Positions 41,979-50,863 of a stretch of 64,000 bases of DNA are shown here, piece by piece. The stretch is from the NCBI RefSeq assembly GCF_000014685.1, contig NC_008321.1:2539001-2603000 (forward strand). The letters run 5' to 3'. Position 1 is the stretch's first letter, and each line of letters starts with the position of its first letter. Below the pieces are notes generated by a model that did no database searches, was not told where the DNA came from, and worked only from the letters and a program-made list of their open reading frames with translations. Origin of the DNA: Shewanella sp. MR-4. Its GTDB lineage: Bacteria; Pseudomonadota; Gammaproteobacteria; Enterobacterales; Shewanellaceae. Made by a program: the position numbers and the translations under genes.

Positions 41979-44072
41979 ATGCCGAGTAGTCGTTTTCAAG
42001 ATGCGGATACACAAGTTCAACTTATCCAATTGGCACCCTTATTGAATCAGGCTGGTGTCTACATATTCACGAAAGACCATGCTGATCGCTATACCTTCGT
42101 AAATGAAGCTGTCTGTAAATTTTATCAGGCATCCTTGCCAGAAATCTTGGGGCAGAAGGCTGAACAATTCTTGGAGCTTGGGCTAGCAAAAATACTGCGC
42201 GAAGGAGATAAAAGGGTTTTACAACAGGGTGAAGAATTATTAATGGAGGAGGAGCTGGTCGTTAGAAAGACCAGAGAAAAACGGCTTTTTTGGTCAATTA
42301 GAATACCACTACGAGACATTAACGGTGATATTTCTGGACTATTTGGCATATCGATTGACATCACAGGCCGCAGAAGTATTGCAGATAGAATTGGTGAGCA
42401 CAATCAATTGCTTAATACTCTTCTTTCAAACATTGATGCCTTTGTTTATATGAAGTCGATTGACGGTAAATATCTATATGCTAATCACAAAATTGTTGAA
42501 CTCCACAATCGTTCATTAAGTGATATTATCGGTAAAACCGATCTCGAATTGATGAATGAGAATTTTGCGGATCCTTTAATGGAGATGGATAAGCAAGTTT
42601 TTCAATCCGGTTTGCGTAAGAGTACACAAGAAATAGTCGTTGGAGCCGACGGTATTGAACGTTCTTTTTGGTCAATAAAAGTACCGATAAAACTGCCGGG
42701 ACAAGAACCTGCATTAGTTGGATTTTCAACTGAAATCACTGAACTCTTACAACTCAAGGAACATCTAGAATATCAGCGTGTTACAGATAATCTGACCGGC
42801 CTTCCTAACCAGCACAAATTTGAACAATCGTTACAACTAGCACTGGACAATGCAAAGCGTTCTAAACAACAGTTAGCGGTATTACTGATAAATTTTGATC
42901 AGTTTAAATATGTAAATAATGCATTGGGTCATGAATCTGCAAATGAGATTATCAAAGCAGCTGCTAGACGGTTGGATCAGTGTGATTGGTTGTCCGGTAG
43001 TCTTGCCAGATTTTCCAGTGGTGACTTTGCCATATTACTGGCAAAAACAGGATCGGCAGACGAAGTGGCCATGGTCGCAGAACGTCTACGAATGGTATGT
43101 GCCGAACCATATCGGGTTGCAGGACAAGTCTTTCATCTAACGGCGAGTGTGGGTGTCAGTAGTTACCCTGCAGATGGCGATATGGTTTGGCACTTAATTA
43201 AACATGCCGAATCAGCTATGTATCATGCCAAAGATCAAGGGCGCGATCAGATACAGTTTTATTCTGCTCATCTCAGTAAAGCCGTATCTGAGAGAATACT
43301 GTTAGAACGGGATTTGCGCATTGCTTTAATAGAGAAACAATTTGAACTCTATTACCAACCCAAAATACGCTTGGCAGACAAACAAGTCGCAGGAGTTGAG
43401 GCCCTACTCCGCTGGAACAGACCCATGCATGGCTTTATGTCTCCAGCATTGTTTATCCCTCTGGCAGAGAGCCTTGGTTTGATAAATCAAATTGGCGACT
43501 GGGTGATAGAAACAGCCTGCCAACAATTATCAGCATGGTCGACTCAAGGATTAGGTGAAATTCAAATAGCCGTTAATCTTTCTCCCAGCCAACTAACCAG
43601 TTCCACATTACTAGATCGGGTGAAGTTGTTACTTGCTCAATATGCAATTAAACCCAACATGCTGGAAATGGAGGTAACAGAGTCAATGATGATGCACAAT
43701 CCCGAGGAAGCCATCAGTAAACTCCAAGCGTTGAGAGAATTGAATATCCAACTTTATATTGATGATTTTGGCACGGGTTACTCATCCATGTCATATCTTA
43801 AACGCCTACCGATCAATGCGTTGAAACTGGATCGCAGTTTCATTATTCATATGGCCACCGATCCCCGTGATGCCGATGTTTGTGAAGGGATAATCGAACT
43901 GGCGCATAAACTCGGATTAGATGTGGTGGCCGAAGGTGTTGAAACTCAAGCACAATATGATGCATTGCTTGAGCGAGGTTGCGATATTATTCAGGGCTAT
44001 TTGTACAGCCGTCCTTTGCCAATAGAACAAGTCTCCCGTTTTTTATTAAAGCATTTAATGTGTAAGGCCTGA
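41979..44072 (+). CDS. PAS-PAS-GGDEF(degenerate)-EAL protein
   Basis: Cytoplasmic sensor of 697 residues predicted to hydrolyse cyclic di-GMP. Seen: two PAS domains (about residues 18-130 and 145-258; both end FWSI+(V/I)P and GxSxxIT), a GGDEF domain whose signature is SSGDF (346-350), so diguanylate synthesis is unlikely, and an EAL domain with intact E474-A-L476, the IAVNLSPSQL segment and DDFGTGYSSMSYL. The degenerate GGDEF may bind GTP and regulate the EAL domain, as in other such pairs. No membrane segment. Upstream GGGACGACA is a weak binding site. Confidence 0.88.
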   Translation: MPSSRFQDADTQVQLIQLAPLLNQAGVYIFTKDHADRYTFVNEAVCKFYQASLPEILGQKAEQFLELGLAKILREGDKRVLQQGEELLMEEELVVRKTREKRLFWSIRIPLRDINGDISGLFGISIDITGRRSIADRIGEHNQLLNTLLSNIDAFVYMKSIDGKYLYANHKIVELHNRSLSDIIGKTDLELMNENFADPLMEMDKQVFQSGLRKSTQEIVVGADGIERSFWSIKVPIKLPGQEPALVGFSTEITELLQLKEHLEYQRVTDNLTGLPNQHKFEQSLQLALDNAKRSKQQLAVLLINFDQFKYVNNALGHESANEIIKAAARRLDQCDWLSGSLARFSSGDFAILLAKTGSADEVAMVAERLRMVCAEPYRVAGQVFHLTASVGVSSYPADGDMVWHLIKHAESAMYHAKDQGRDQIQFYSAHLSKAVSERILLERDLRIALIEKQFELYYQPKIRLADKQVAGVEALLRWNRPMHGFMSPALFIPLAESLGLINQIGDWVIETACQQLSAWSTQGLGEIQIAVNLSPSQLTSSTLLDRVKLLLAQYAIKPNMLEMEVTESMMMHNPEEAISKLQALRELNIQLYIDDFGTGYSSMSYLKRLPINALKLDRSFIIHMATDPRDADVCEGIIELAHKLGLDVVAEGVETQAQYDALLERGCDIIQGYLYSRPLPIEQVSRFLLKHLMCKA

Positions 44073-44692
44073 GAGCTGCCAGTAACACTTTTTTAGCCCA
44101 AAGAAGTTCCGCATTTTGTTGCTCTGCTCCGAAATCAACTGCATGCAATCACTCTTTAAATTTGGCTTTCTTTGGTACTTGTGGAGCACGAGCCTTAATT
44201 ATTTGTTCTATAAAATTGCCGGCCACCTTTCTAAATCTCCACAATTTCGGTAAACAACCGTAAGCCTTATATCTAGTGATATAAGGCAACACAGAACCCC
44301 TAAAATCCATACATAATAATTTAAGACTAAGCCATTAAGATCGCTCAGAAAATTGGCATGTCTGCAGCTATTCATGGGCTTAATTTTATGAGTCAGAACT
44401 CTACAATTGGTGCTCCCGTGCCGAGATGAAATCAAACACTAGGTCCATAGAAGCAGAGCTTGCTACGAGGTATTAAGACTTAAAGGACAACTCACAGAGC
44501 GAACCTAAGATTTGGAAATCTTGAAGAAAATGGGAACCTATTTTCTAAAAATCAAAAGTGGTCAGATTCGAGTTAATCCTTCAACATCGGTCTCGATTTT
44601 CCCTTAAACGAATGGTTTGTCAGTGTAAGATGTCACGTATTGGGCACTCGACTTACTCGTCGACAGATTGGGAATATTGAATAGATAAAATC
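44073..44692. other. 620-bp stretch without a gene; contains one hairpin
   Basis: No credible gene. A perfect 10-bp stem with four-base loop (GCCTTATATC-TAGT-GATATAAGGC) lies at 44264-44287, without a T tract. The remaining sequence is unremarkable. Confidence 0.5.
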
Positions 44693-44723
44693 AAAAAGCC
44701 CATGCTATTTAATAGCATGGGCT
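44693..44723 (-). terminator. Terminator of the tRNA-Asp pair
   Basis: Minus-strand stem AAGCCCATGCTATT / AATAGCATGGGCTT followed by TTT, 10 bp after the second tRNA. Confidence 0.88.
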
Positions 44724-44733
44724 TCATGAATGT

Positions 44734-44810
44734 TGGCGGAGCGGACGGGACTCGAACCCGCGACCCCCGGCGTGACAGGCCGGTATTCTAACCAACTGAA
44801 CTACCGCTCC
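44734..44810 (-). tRNA. tRNA-Asp (GTC)
   Basis: Minus-strand 77-bp cloverleaf starting GGAGCGGTAGTTCAGTTGG, anticodon GTC within CCTGTCACG, TpsiC arm GGGTTCGAGTCCC, and encoded 3' CCA. Promoter-distal copy of a pair. Confidence 0.97.
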
Positions 44811-44867
44811 AAACTTTTTATTATACCGCTACTTGAGCACTATAATTTTAACTTTCAATAACTTGAC

Positions 44868-44944
44868 TGGCGGAGCGGACGGGACTCGAACCCGCGACCC
44901 CCGGCGTGACAGGCCGGTATTCTAACCAACTGAACTACCGCTCC
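44868..44944 (-). tRNA. tRNA-Asp (GTC), second identical copy
   Basis: Same 77 bases as the copy at 44734-44810, separated from it by 57 bp, with encoded CCA and anticodon GTC. Upstream copy of the pair, presumably cotranscribed. Confidence 0.97.
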
Positions 44945-45111
44945 ACTCAAGTTGCGGTGAATAATACGGTTGAGCGTTCGAAGCGTCAACCGTTTTTTTC
45001 ACTCTATTGCATCGTTTAGTTAAAATTTCGCCAAACTTAACAAAACCCCATGATAAGTGAACAAAATATCCGCAAAACCTGTGTAAACTCCCCCTGCATT
45101 GGGTGGTTAAT

Positions 45112-46665
45112 TTATCTTCGCGGGTCAGACTCGTCCGGCATCGTTAAATCAATCTCATCAAGGGATGGGGCTTCAGGCTTATTCTGCTCCGCCTCATCTA
45201 ACATACGCTGCTCTGCAGCGGCTAGCGCCTGCGCTAAACTCTGCCGCTTACGCCAAATAATCAGCCCCGCAACGCCAAGCACTATTAACACAGCATTGAT
45301 GGTAATGATCCAAAACAGCGCATCCTGTTTTGCGACGGCTTCTTCTTCAGCGGCTTTTTGGGCTGCAACGGCGGCTAACTCCTCTTCACTCGGTGGAGGT
45401 TCAGGAGGTTGAACTAAGTTAAAGAAGAGTTCGGGTAAATCCAGCATAATTTGACGACCCGTGACTGTCGTTGTCGCCACAGTGCCTTTAATCCGGTAGC
45501 TGCCAAACTCGGTAACAGGCGGTATTTGCAATTCAGTTTCACTCTCCTTAAGCCCATGTAGCACAAGAGGAAGTTGTAAACCTGCTGGCCCAACAAGCTC
45601 GAAGGAGAAATGGGTTTCAGCCAATTGCAGCACACTGCTATCGGCGTGCAACATGATTTTCCATTGTCCTGTTAAGGGATCCTCTGGGGTGATCACCTCG
45701 GCATTAACTGGCCTTGGAGATAAGGTAAAGGGAAATGAAACCTGTCTCTCAAACACGTTGTTACGTGCCTGCACCACAAAATCGTACTCGCCCCAGGGCT
45801 GTTTTAGATTGATATCGCTGGTAAACATGCCATCGTCGGGTCTTTCATCGAACTTTTCGCCATTATCTTTGTAAGAGCCGACGATAATGTCACCGGCGGC
45901 AAAGTTCTCATCTCCAGCGCGATGTTTACTCACAAAATGCGCGGTCCACTCGACTAAATAATCTAGCCCCGGCATGCGTACCCGCTCCGCATCCCCCATT
46001 AATTGGGCGACGACTTTGGCTTCTTCGCCTTGGAATAACGGCTGTGGCAGTTGCTGCACTTCAATCTCAAGTTTAGAGACACGTTTGAGTTGCGAACCTG
46101 GAACCACCTTACCCACCAATTGCCAAGGGCCAGGTTGAGGCGATTCGATATAAATGATGTCTCCGGTGATGCCATCGACCCATTTTACCGTTTCTGGATG
46201 ACGATTGGCGTACCACTTACTGCCGTCGGGCAGAACGATAACCACAGGCGCAGAGCCGTACTCCCGTTGGATCAACAGCGTCATACTGCTGACCATATGG
46301 TCAACTCTAAATCGATTTTTAAGTTCAGAAGCAGTACTCACAGGCACCGCTTGAGTAGTCATAGGCTTGGGCGGTTTTGCCTTAACTTCCGTGATCGGTT
46401 TTGCATCAACTTGCTTTTCGGCGTTTACTTTTGCGTCAGCGGGTTTATCGGCACTCGCATTAACCTCATTGACTTTAATGGCAGTCGCTTTTGTGTCACT
46501 GGGCTGCGCATCTTTGCCCTGAGTCGTCAGATTCATGGCTGGCGTTGTCGGTTTTACCGCTACAGGCTCAGCATCAGCCGCAAACGATGGCGCGCTCAAG
46601 CAGAGACTGCTGAGCACTAAGGTGGTATTCAGTAGGGATTTTCGCAGCGACATCGTCATAGGCAA
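45112..46665 (-). CDS. TIGR03503-type membrane-anchored periplasmic protein
   Basis: 517-residue protein of a family conserved in Shewanella and Vibrio, known to me only as TIGR03503. Seen: signal peptide MPMTMSLRKSLLNTTLVLSSLCLSAPSFA, an Ala/Lys/Pro/Thr-rich linker to about residue 105, a von Willebrand-like/beta-rich periplasmic region (VVIVLPDGSKWYANRHPETVKWVDGITGDIIYIESPQPGPWQL), a single C-terminal transmembrane helix (ALFWIITINAVLIVLGVAGLIIWRKR) and a short acidic cytoplasmic tail. TTG start with GGAGAGG eight bases upstream; ATG codons at 46659 and 46653 are alternatives. It starts 4 bp after dnaQ ends, so the two form an operon. Function unknown. Confidence 0.85.
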   Translation of the reverse strand: MPMTMSLRKSLLNTTLVLSSLCLSAPSFAADAEPVAVKPTTPAMNLTTQGKDAQPSDTKATAIKVNEVNASADKPADAKVNAEKQVDAKPITEVKAKPPKPMTTQAVPVSTASELKNRFRVDHMVSSMTLLIQREYGSAPVVIVLPDGSKWYANRHPETVKWVDGITGDIIYIESPQPGPWQLVGKVVPGSQLKRVSKLEIEVQQLPQPLFQGEEAKVVAQLMGDAERVRMPGLDYLVEWTAHFVSKHRAGDENFAAGDIIVGSYKDNGEKFDERPDDGMFTSDINLKQPWGEYDFVVQARNNVFERQVSFPFTLSPRPVNAEVITPEDPLTGQWKIMLHADSSVLQLAETHFSFELVGPAGLQLPLVLHGLKESETELQIPPVTEFGSYRIKGTVATTTVTGRQIMLDLPELFFNLVQPPEPPPSEEELAAVAAQKAAEEEAVAKQDALFWIITINAVLIVLGVAGLIIWRKRQSLAQALAAAEQRMLDEAEQNKPEAPSLDEIDLTMPDESDPRR

Positions 46666-46669
46666 TAAA

Positions 46670-47398
46670 TTATCCTCTCCAGAGGCATTTTCCTGATTTT
46701 GCGACTAAATCAAGACGCTCTTCATGCATAACGAGTTCATCGGCAGATGCGCGGATCACTTTAAGATTAAGTGATGTGGGATCAAAGCGTTGAATACCAC
46801 CGGCCTCTTGGCCGACTTCTTCGTTAGAAAGATTAAACTTAGTCTGCCCGCCCGTCATCGCCAAATACACATCAGCAAGGATCTCGGCGTCGAGTAATGC
46901 CCCGTGGTACAGGCGGCGAGAGTTATCTATGCCATAACGTTTACACAGCGCGTCTAAGTTGTTCTTTTGCCCTGGATGCAAAAATTTTGCAATGTCGAGG
47001 GAGTCTAAAATCTCACAAATATCACTCGTCTTTGGCCCTAAAGGCTGCAGCAGTGAAAACTCATGGTCCATAAAGCTCACGTCGAAGTTTGCGTTATGGG
47101 CCACAATTTCTGCGCCACTGATAAAATCGATAAACTCCTGCGCTATCTGATGAAATCGCGGCTCATTGGCGACGCGCTCATCGGTGATCCCGTGAACCGC
47201 AATAGCTTCTGGGTCAATCGCTTGGCCGGGATTAATATATTGATGGTAATAACGTCCCGTTAAACGGCGGTTGATCACCTCAACACAGCCTATCTCAATA
47301 ATTCTGTGCCCTAAATACACTGCACCACTGCCTTGGTTCATACCCGTGGTTTCAGTATCCAAAATAACCTGACGGCTCGCGTTTGAGATAATATTCAT
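46670..47398 (-). CDS. dnaQ: DNA polymerase III epsilon subunit (proofreading exonuclease)
   Basis: 3'-5' exonuclease subunit of the replicative polymerase, 242 residues, normal length. Seen: Exo I VILDTETTGMN, HRIIEIGCVEVINRRLTGRYYHQYINPG, Exo II HNANFDVSFMDHE, and Exo III YHGALLDAEILADVYLAM (H and D of the catalytic set). C-terminal region would bind the alpha subunit. Divergent from rnhA with 70 bp between starts, the arrangement known from enterobacteria. Confidence 0.97.
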   Translation of the reverse strand: MNIISNASRQVILDTETTGMNQGSGAVYLGHRIIEIGCVEVINRRLTGRYYHQYINPGQAIDPEAIAVHGITDERVANEPRFHQIAQEFIDFISGAEIVAHNANFDVSFMDHEFSLLQPLGPKTSDICEILDSLDIAKFLHPGQKNNLDALCKRYGIDNSRRLYHGALLDAEILADVYLAMTGGQTKFNLSNEEVGQEAGGIQRFDPTSLNLKVIRASADELVMHEERLDLVAKSGKCLWRG

Positions 47399-47468
47399 AC
47401 TTTTATGCGCTTCTTATGACATTTTTTGGTTATACTCGGCCGATATTTACGCCGCTGGTAACCATTTG

Positions 47469-47945
47469 ATGACTGAACTAAAACTGATCCACATCTTCAC
47501 CGATGGCTCTTGCTTAGGCAATCCTGGCCCCGGTGGCTATGGCATTGTAATGAATTATAAGGGCCATACAAAGGAGATGTCCGATGGTTTTGCCCTGACG
47601 ACCAATAATCGCATGGAATTATTAGCCCCCATCGTTGCCCTCGAGGCCTTAAAAGAGCCTTGCAAGGTCATTTTAACCAGCGATAGCCAATATATGCGCC
47701 AAGGGATCACCACTTGGATCCACGGTTGGAAGAAAAAAGGTTGGATGACCTCTAATCGAACACCGGTGAAAAATGTCGATCTCTGGAAACGCCTAGACAA
47801 AGCCGCCCAACTCCATCATATCGATTGGCGTTGGGTGAAAGGCCACGCCGGGCACGCAGAGAATGAACGCTGCGATCAACTCGCCCGCGCCGCCGCCGAA
47901 GCGAGCCCTACCCAGATCGATGAAGGTTATCAGGCTGAGTCCTAA
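47469..47945 (+). CDS. rnhA: Ribonuclease HI
   Basis: Degrades the RNA strand of RNA-DNA hybrids; 158 residues. Seen: FTDGSCLGNPGPGGYG (first catalytic Asp), NNRMELLAPIVALEAL (catalytic Glu), LTSDSQYMRQGI (Asp) and WVKGHAGHAENERCDQLA (His and last Asp). ATG at 47469 is used; the TTG at 47466 adds one residue. Divergent from dnaQ. Confidence 0.97.
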   Translation: MTELKLIHIFTDGSCLGNPGPGGYGIVMNYKGHTKEMSDGFALTTNNRMELLAPIVALEALKEPCKVILTSDSQYMRQGITTWIHGWKKKGWMTSNRTPVKNVDLWKRLDKAAQLHHIDWRWVKGHAGHAENERCDQLARAAAEASPTQIDEGYQAES

Positions 47946-47966
47946 TGCCAGCCTTGATTTCGGCGC

Positions 47967-48881
47967 TTAACGTTGCGCCGTTAATTCCCGAGATAAATGA
48001 AAAAAATTACTGCAAAACTGCACAAAGGCCGATCCTAGCGAGGTTGCTTGACGGCTCTTATGGGTGATGCGGTAAAACTGACGCTCTAGCACTAAGCCTT
48101 CGATGGTGACTAGGGCTAACTCTTTTCGGCTGATGTCTTTATCCAGCGCCAATTCAGAGAGCACGCCAAGTCCCGCCCCTTGTTTTACCGCAAGCTTGAT
48201 AGCATCGGGGGTAGTAAAACAAAACTTCGCCTCGGGCTGCATTCCTAATTCATTGGCAGCATTAACAAAATACTCCCGCGTACCCGAGCCTTCCTCCCTG
48301 AGTACCCATGATAGGCCTTTGACCTCAACGGGTTTGACCGTTTGCCCCGCGAGAGGATGGGCGGGATGGCAAAAGACCAATAACCTGTCCTTATGCCATG
48401 GCTCAATATTCAAGCGGTTATCGGTGCAATGCCCTTCGATAAAGCCCATTTCGGCGCGAAATTGCGCGACCGATTGGATAACATCTTGGGTATTGGTAAT
48501 CGCCACATCTACATGGGTCTGAGTGTGTTGCTGACAAAAGGCCACCGCCGCCTTCGCCATTAAATAGTTGCCGATAGTCGAACTGGCACTCACGCTTAAA
48601 TGCCCGACCAAATCGCCGTCTTGGCGGGTGAACGCCTGCTCGATTTGCTCGACTCGATGCAACAAGTCCGTCGCCAGTGGCAGTAACAGATTACCCTGGG
48701 AGTTGAGCTGCAACCTATTACCAATCCGTTCAAATAAACGGGCGTTAAGCTGCTTTTCTAATTCGGCCAAGGCCATTGAGGTCGCTGGCGGCGAGAGATT
48801 AACCTGCTCCGCCGCTTTGGCTACTTGCCCACTGCGTGCAACAGCTTCAAATACCGCAAGTTGCCTTAAGGTTATTCGCAT
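47967..48881 (-). CDS. LysR-family transcriptional regulator, YeiE-like
   Basis: LTTR of 304 residues with N-terminal helix-turn-helix (TLRQLAVFEAVARSGQVAKAAEQVNLSPPATSMALAELEKQLNARLFER) and a CysB/YeiE-like effector domain (VHLSVSAS-type opening, GLSWVLREEGSGTREYF, KLAVKQGAGLGVLSELAL). The effector-domain motifs match sulfite/sulfur-type LysR members such as YeiE. It converges on rnhA (21 bp) and lies in the rnhA-yafS-gloB neighbourhood. Target genes unknown. Confidence 0.88.
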   Translation of the reverse strand: MRITLRQLAVFEAVARSGQVAKAAEQVNLSPPATSMALAELEKQLNARLFERIGNRLQLNSQGNLLLPLATDLLHRVEQIEQAFTRQDGDLVGHLSVSASSTIGNYLMAKAAVAFCQQHTQTHVDVAITNTQDVIQSVAQFRAEMGFIEGHCTDNRLNIEPWHKDRLLVFCHPAHPLAGQTVKPVEVKGLSWVLREEGSGTREYFVNAANELGMQPEAKFCFTTPDAIKLAVKQGAGLGVLSELALDKDISRKELALVTIEGLVLERQFYRITHKSRQATSLGSAFVQFCSNFFHLSRELTAQR

Positions 48882-48905
48882 AACAGACTCATTATATAGA
48901 TGAAC

Positions 48906-49640
48906 TTATTTGGTATGTTCGGATAAATGTCCGGTTCGACCTGCGCTAGGGGCAGTAGACCAATTAGGTTGTAACACTTTACGTTTGTCGCGGATGGGCG
49001 TTAATGGCGACTCTAATTTACGCGCCACAATCAAATATAAACTGCCCGCACTGGGTAGCCAGGAGGCCAAGGTTTGCTGCATAAAACGGCCTTCATTAAA
49101 CTCACCAATTAAAGGGTGATAGACCAAACGCTCATCGCTCACCACTTGATAACCTAATAATCCCAACCAATCTCGCACCCGAGATGGCATAAAAAAACGT
49201 CCGCACCAGGGCAAATTGTCCTGATATTTAGGCCATAACTTGCCAAGAAACACTGGGCTTAGGGGATTAAAACCCACAATAAATAAGTAACCGCCGGCGA
49301 TCAGCACCCTATCGGTTTCCCGCAAAATACGGTAGGGATCGGCCTCAAATTCGAGCAACAGGCTCATCAGCACCGCATCGATCACCCCATTTTGTAAGGG
49401 CAAATGACAAAAATCCCCAATGAGTGAGGCATTTGGCTCTGAACACAAAGAAAAATGATGGGCAACGGGGGATGCCATGCTCGACAGCTCGGCACTTAAT
49501 GGACCAAGTTTGAGGAGGTGATAACCAAATACCCTCGGCCACCAATCGGCAAGCTTATCGGCCACGGCTTGTTGGAGTGCAGGACCATTGGGCAAATCTT
49601 CCCATTGCTCGGGTTTGCGCACAGTACTGTTATACGACAC
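48906..49640 (-). CDS. yafS: SAM-dependent methyltransferase, YafS-like
   Basis: Class I methyltransferase-like protein of 244 residues. Seen: a DAVLMSLLLEFEADPYRILRETDRVLIAGGYLFIVGFNPLSPVFLG segment typical of motifs IV-post-IV in UbiE/SmtA-like enzymes; motif I is weak (LKLGPLSAELSS) and lacks the usual GxGxG. Position between gloB and rnhA mirrors E. coli gloB-yafS-rnhA, which supports the symbol. Substrate unknown. Confidence 0.8.
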   Translation of the reverse strand: MSYNSTVRKPEQWEDLPNGPALQQAVADKLADWWPRVFGYHLLKLGPLSAELSSMASPVAHHFSLCSEPNASLIGDFCHLPLQNGVIDAVLMSLLLEFEADPYRILRETDRVLIAGGYLFIVGFNPLSPVFLGKLWPKYQDNLPWCGRFFMPSRVRDWLGLLGYQVVSDERLVYHPLIGEFNEGRFMQQTLASWLPSAGSLYLIVARKLESPLTPIRDKRKVLQPNWSTAPSAGRTGHLSEHTK

Positions 49641-49808
49641 AAGTCTCCTCCCTTCCCGTTACCATTTGCTTAATGCTGAATTGAGATCATCCTATCTTGC
49701 CATGACAGCCTTGGCTTTTGTCTCATGCAATACCAACAGTCGCCAAATGGACCCCTCTTATGGATAATAACCCTATCTTCAAATCGAAATACAGCGATCG
49801 GCGGTGCT

Positions 49809-50612
49809 ATGCTCACTATAACAGCGATTAATGCCTTTAATGACAATTATATCTGGGTGTTGCGACAAGACTCCCAGCAAAATGTGTATGTGGTTGACCC
49901 GGGCGATGCCAATGTCGTACTCGACTACTTACACAAACATCAACTCACGCTTGCAGGTATTTTGATAACCCATCACCATAGGGATCACACTGGAGGGATC
50001 GCCGCCCTCGCGGCCCATGTTGAGCAGACAACAGGCCATACCTTAGCGGTTTATGGCCCACAAAGTGAAGCCATTCAAGGCATCAATCTGCCAATTGACC
50101 CAAAGCCTAGCGATACACTCACCCTGCCCTTTATCGATGCACCAGTGCATATCTTGTCCGTGCCTGGTCATACGGCTGGGCATATAGCCTATCTGGTTGA
50201 TGGCGCATTATTTTGCGGTGATACGCTTTTTAGCGCGGGCTGCGGCCGTTTATTTGAAGGCTCGCCAGCGCAGATGTGGCAATCCTTAAGTCTGCTCGCG
50301 GCGCTGCCCGATACAACCCGCGTGTACTGCGCCCATGAATACACCCTCGCCAATCTGAAATTTGCCCAAGCGGTCGATACCGATAATGAAGCACTCAAGG
50401 CCTATGTGAAACGCACCAACGACCTTCGCGCCCAAAACAAAGCCACCATTCCCTCAACGATAGAATTAGAGCGGGCAATTAATCCCTTCCTGCGTCCATT
50501 AGCGCCCACCATAGTCAACAGCATAAAAAATCAGTTTTGTGATCAAGATCTGACTAAAACAGATGAACTGACCTGTTTTACCCTACTCAGGCAGTGGAAA
50601 GATATTTTCTAG
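49809..50612 (+). CDS. gloB: Hydroxyacylglutathione hydrolase (glyoxalase II)
   Basis: Hydrolyses S-lactoylglutathione to lactate and glutathione, second step of methylglyoxal detoxification. 267 residues, cytoplasmic. Seen: metallo-beta-lactamase motif ILITHHHRDHTGG, VHILSVPGHTAGHIAYLVDGALFCGDTLFSAGCGRLFEGSP (third His and bridging Asp), YCAHEYTLANLKFAQAV, and the C-terminal substrate-binding helices. ATG 49809 begins at the conserved MLTITAINAFNDNYIW; the open frame extends upstream to 49725 without support. Upstream of mltD, as in enterobacteria. Confidence 0.95.
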   Translation: MLTITAINAFNDNYIWVLRQDSQQNVYVVDPGDANVVLDYLHKHQLTLAGILITHHHRDHTGGIAALAAHVEQTTGHTLAVYGPQSEAIQGINLPIDPKPSDTLTLPFIDAPVHILSVPGHTAGHIAYLVDGALFCGDTLFSAGCGRLFEGSPAQMWQSLSLLAALPDTTRVYCAHEYTLANLKFAQAVDTDNEALKAYVKRTNDLRAQNKATIPSTIELERAINPFLRPLAPTIVNSIKNQFCDQDLTKTDELTCFTLLRQWKDIF

Positions 50613-50863
50613 TTAAAAACGATCCATTTATGGCTGAAATTTATACAATTTTTTCCACTTTTGATGATGTAAATCAAAAGTGACCCTACAAGATGTACGA
50701 TAATTTAAGGACAAGATCGAAAAGATCCCATAGAATGGCTCGTTTTTGCGTGAATACTTTGCGCTCTGTGTTGCCACTATTTACATAATAATCAATCAAT
50801 TAGCTTATTTATGCTATTCGATGTGTGCAGTGGCAATGCACTAACAGAGGACTATCGTTTTCC

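Noticed and set aside
46051..46620. 189-codon plus-strand frame opposite the TIGR03503 gene
   Set aside because: Arg/His/Phe-rich shadow of the linker region; no start signal.
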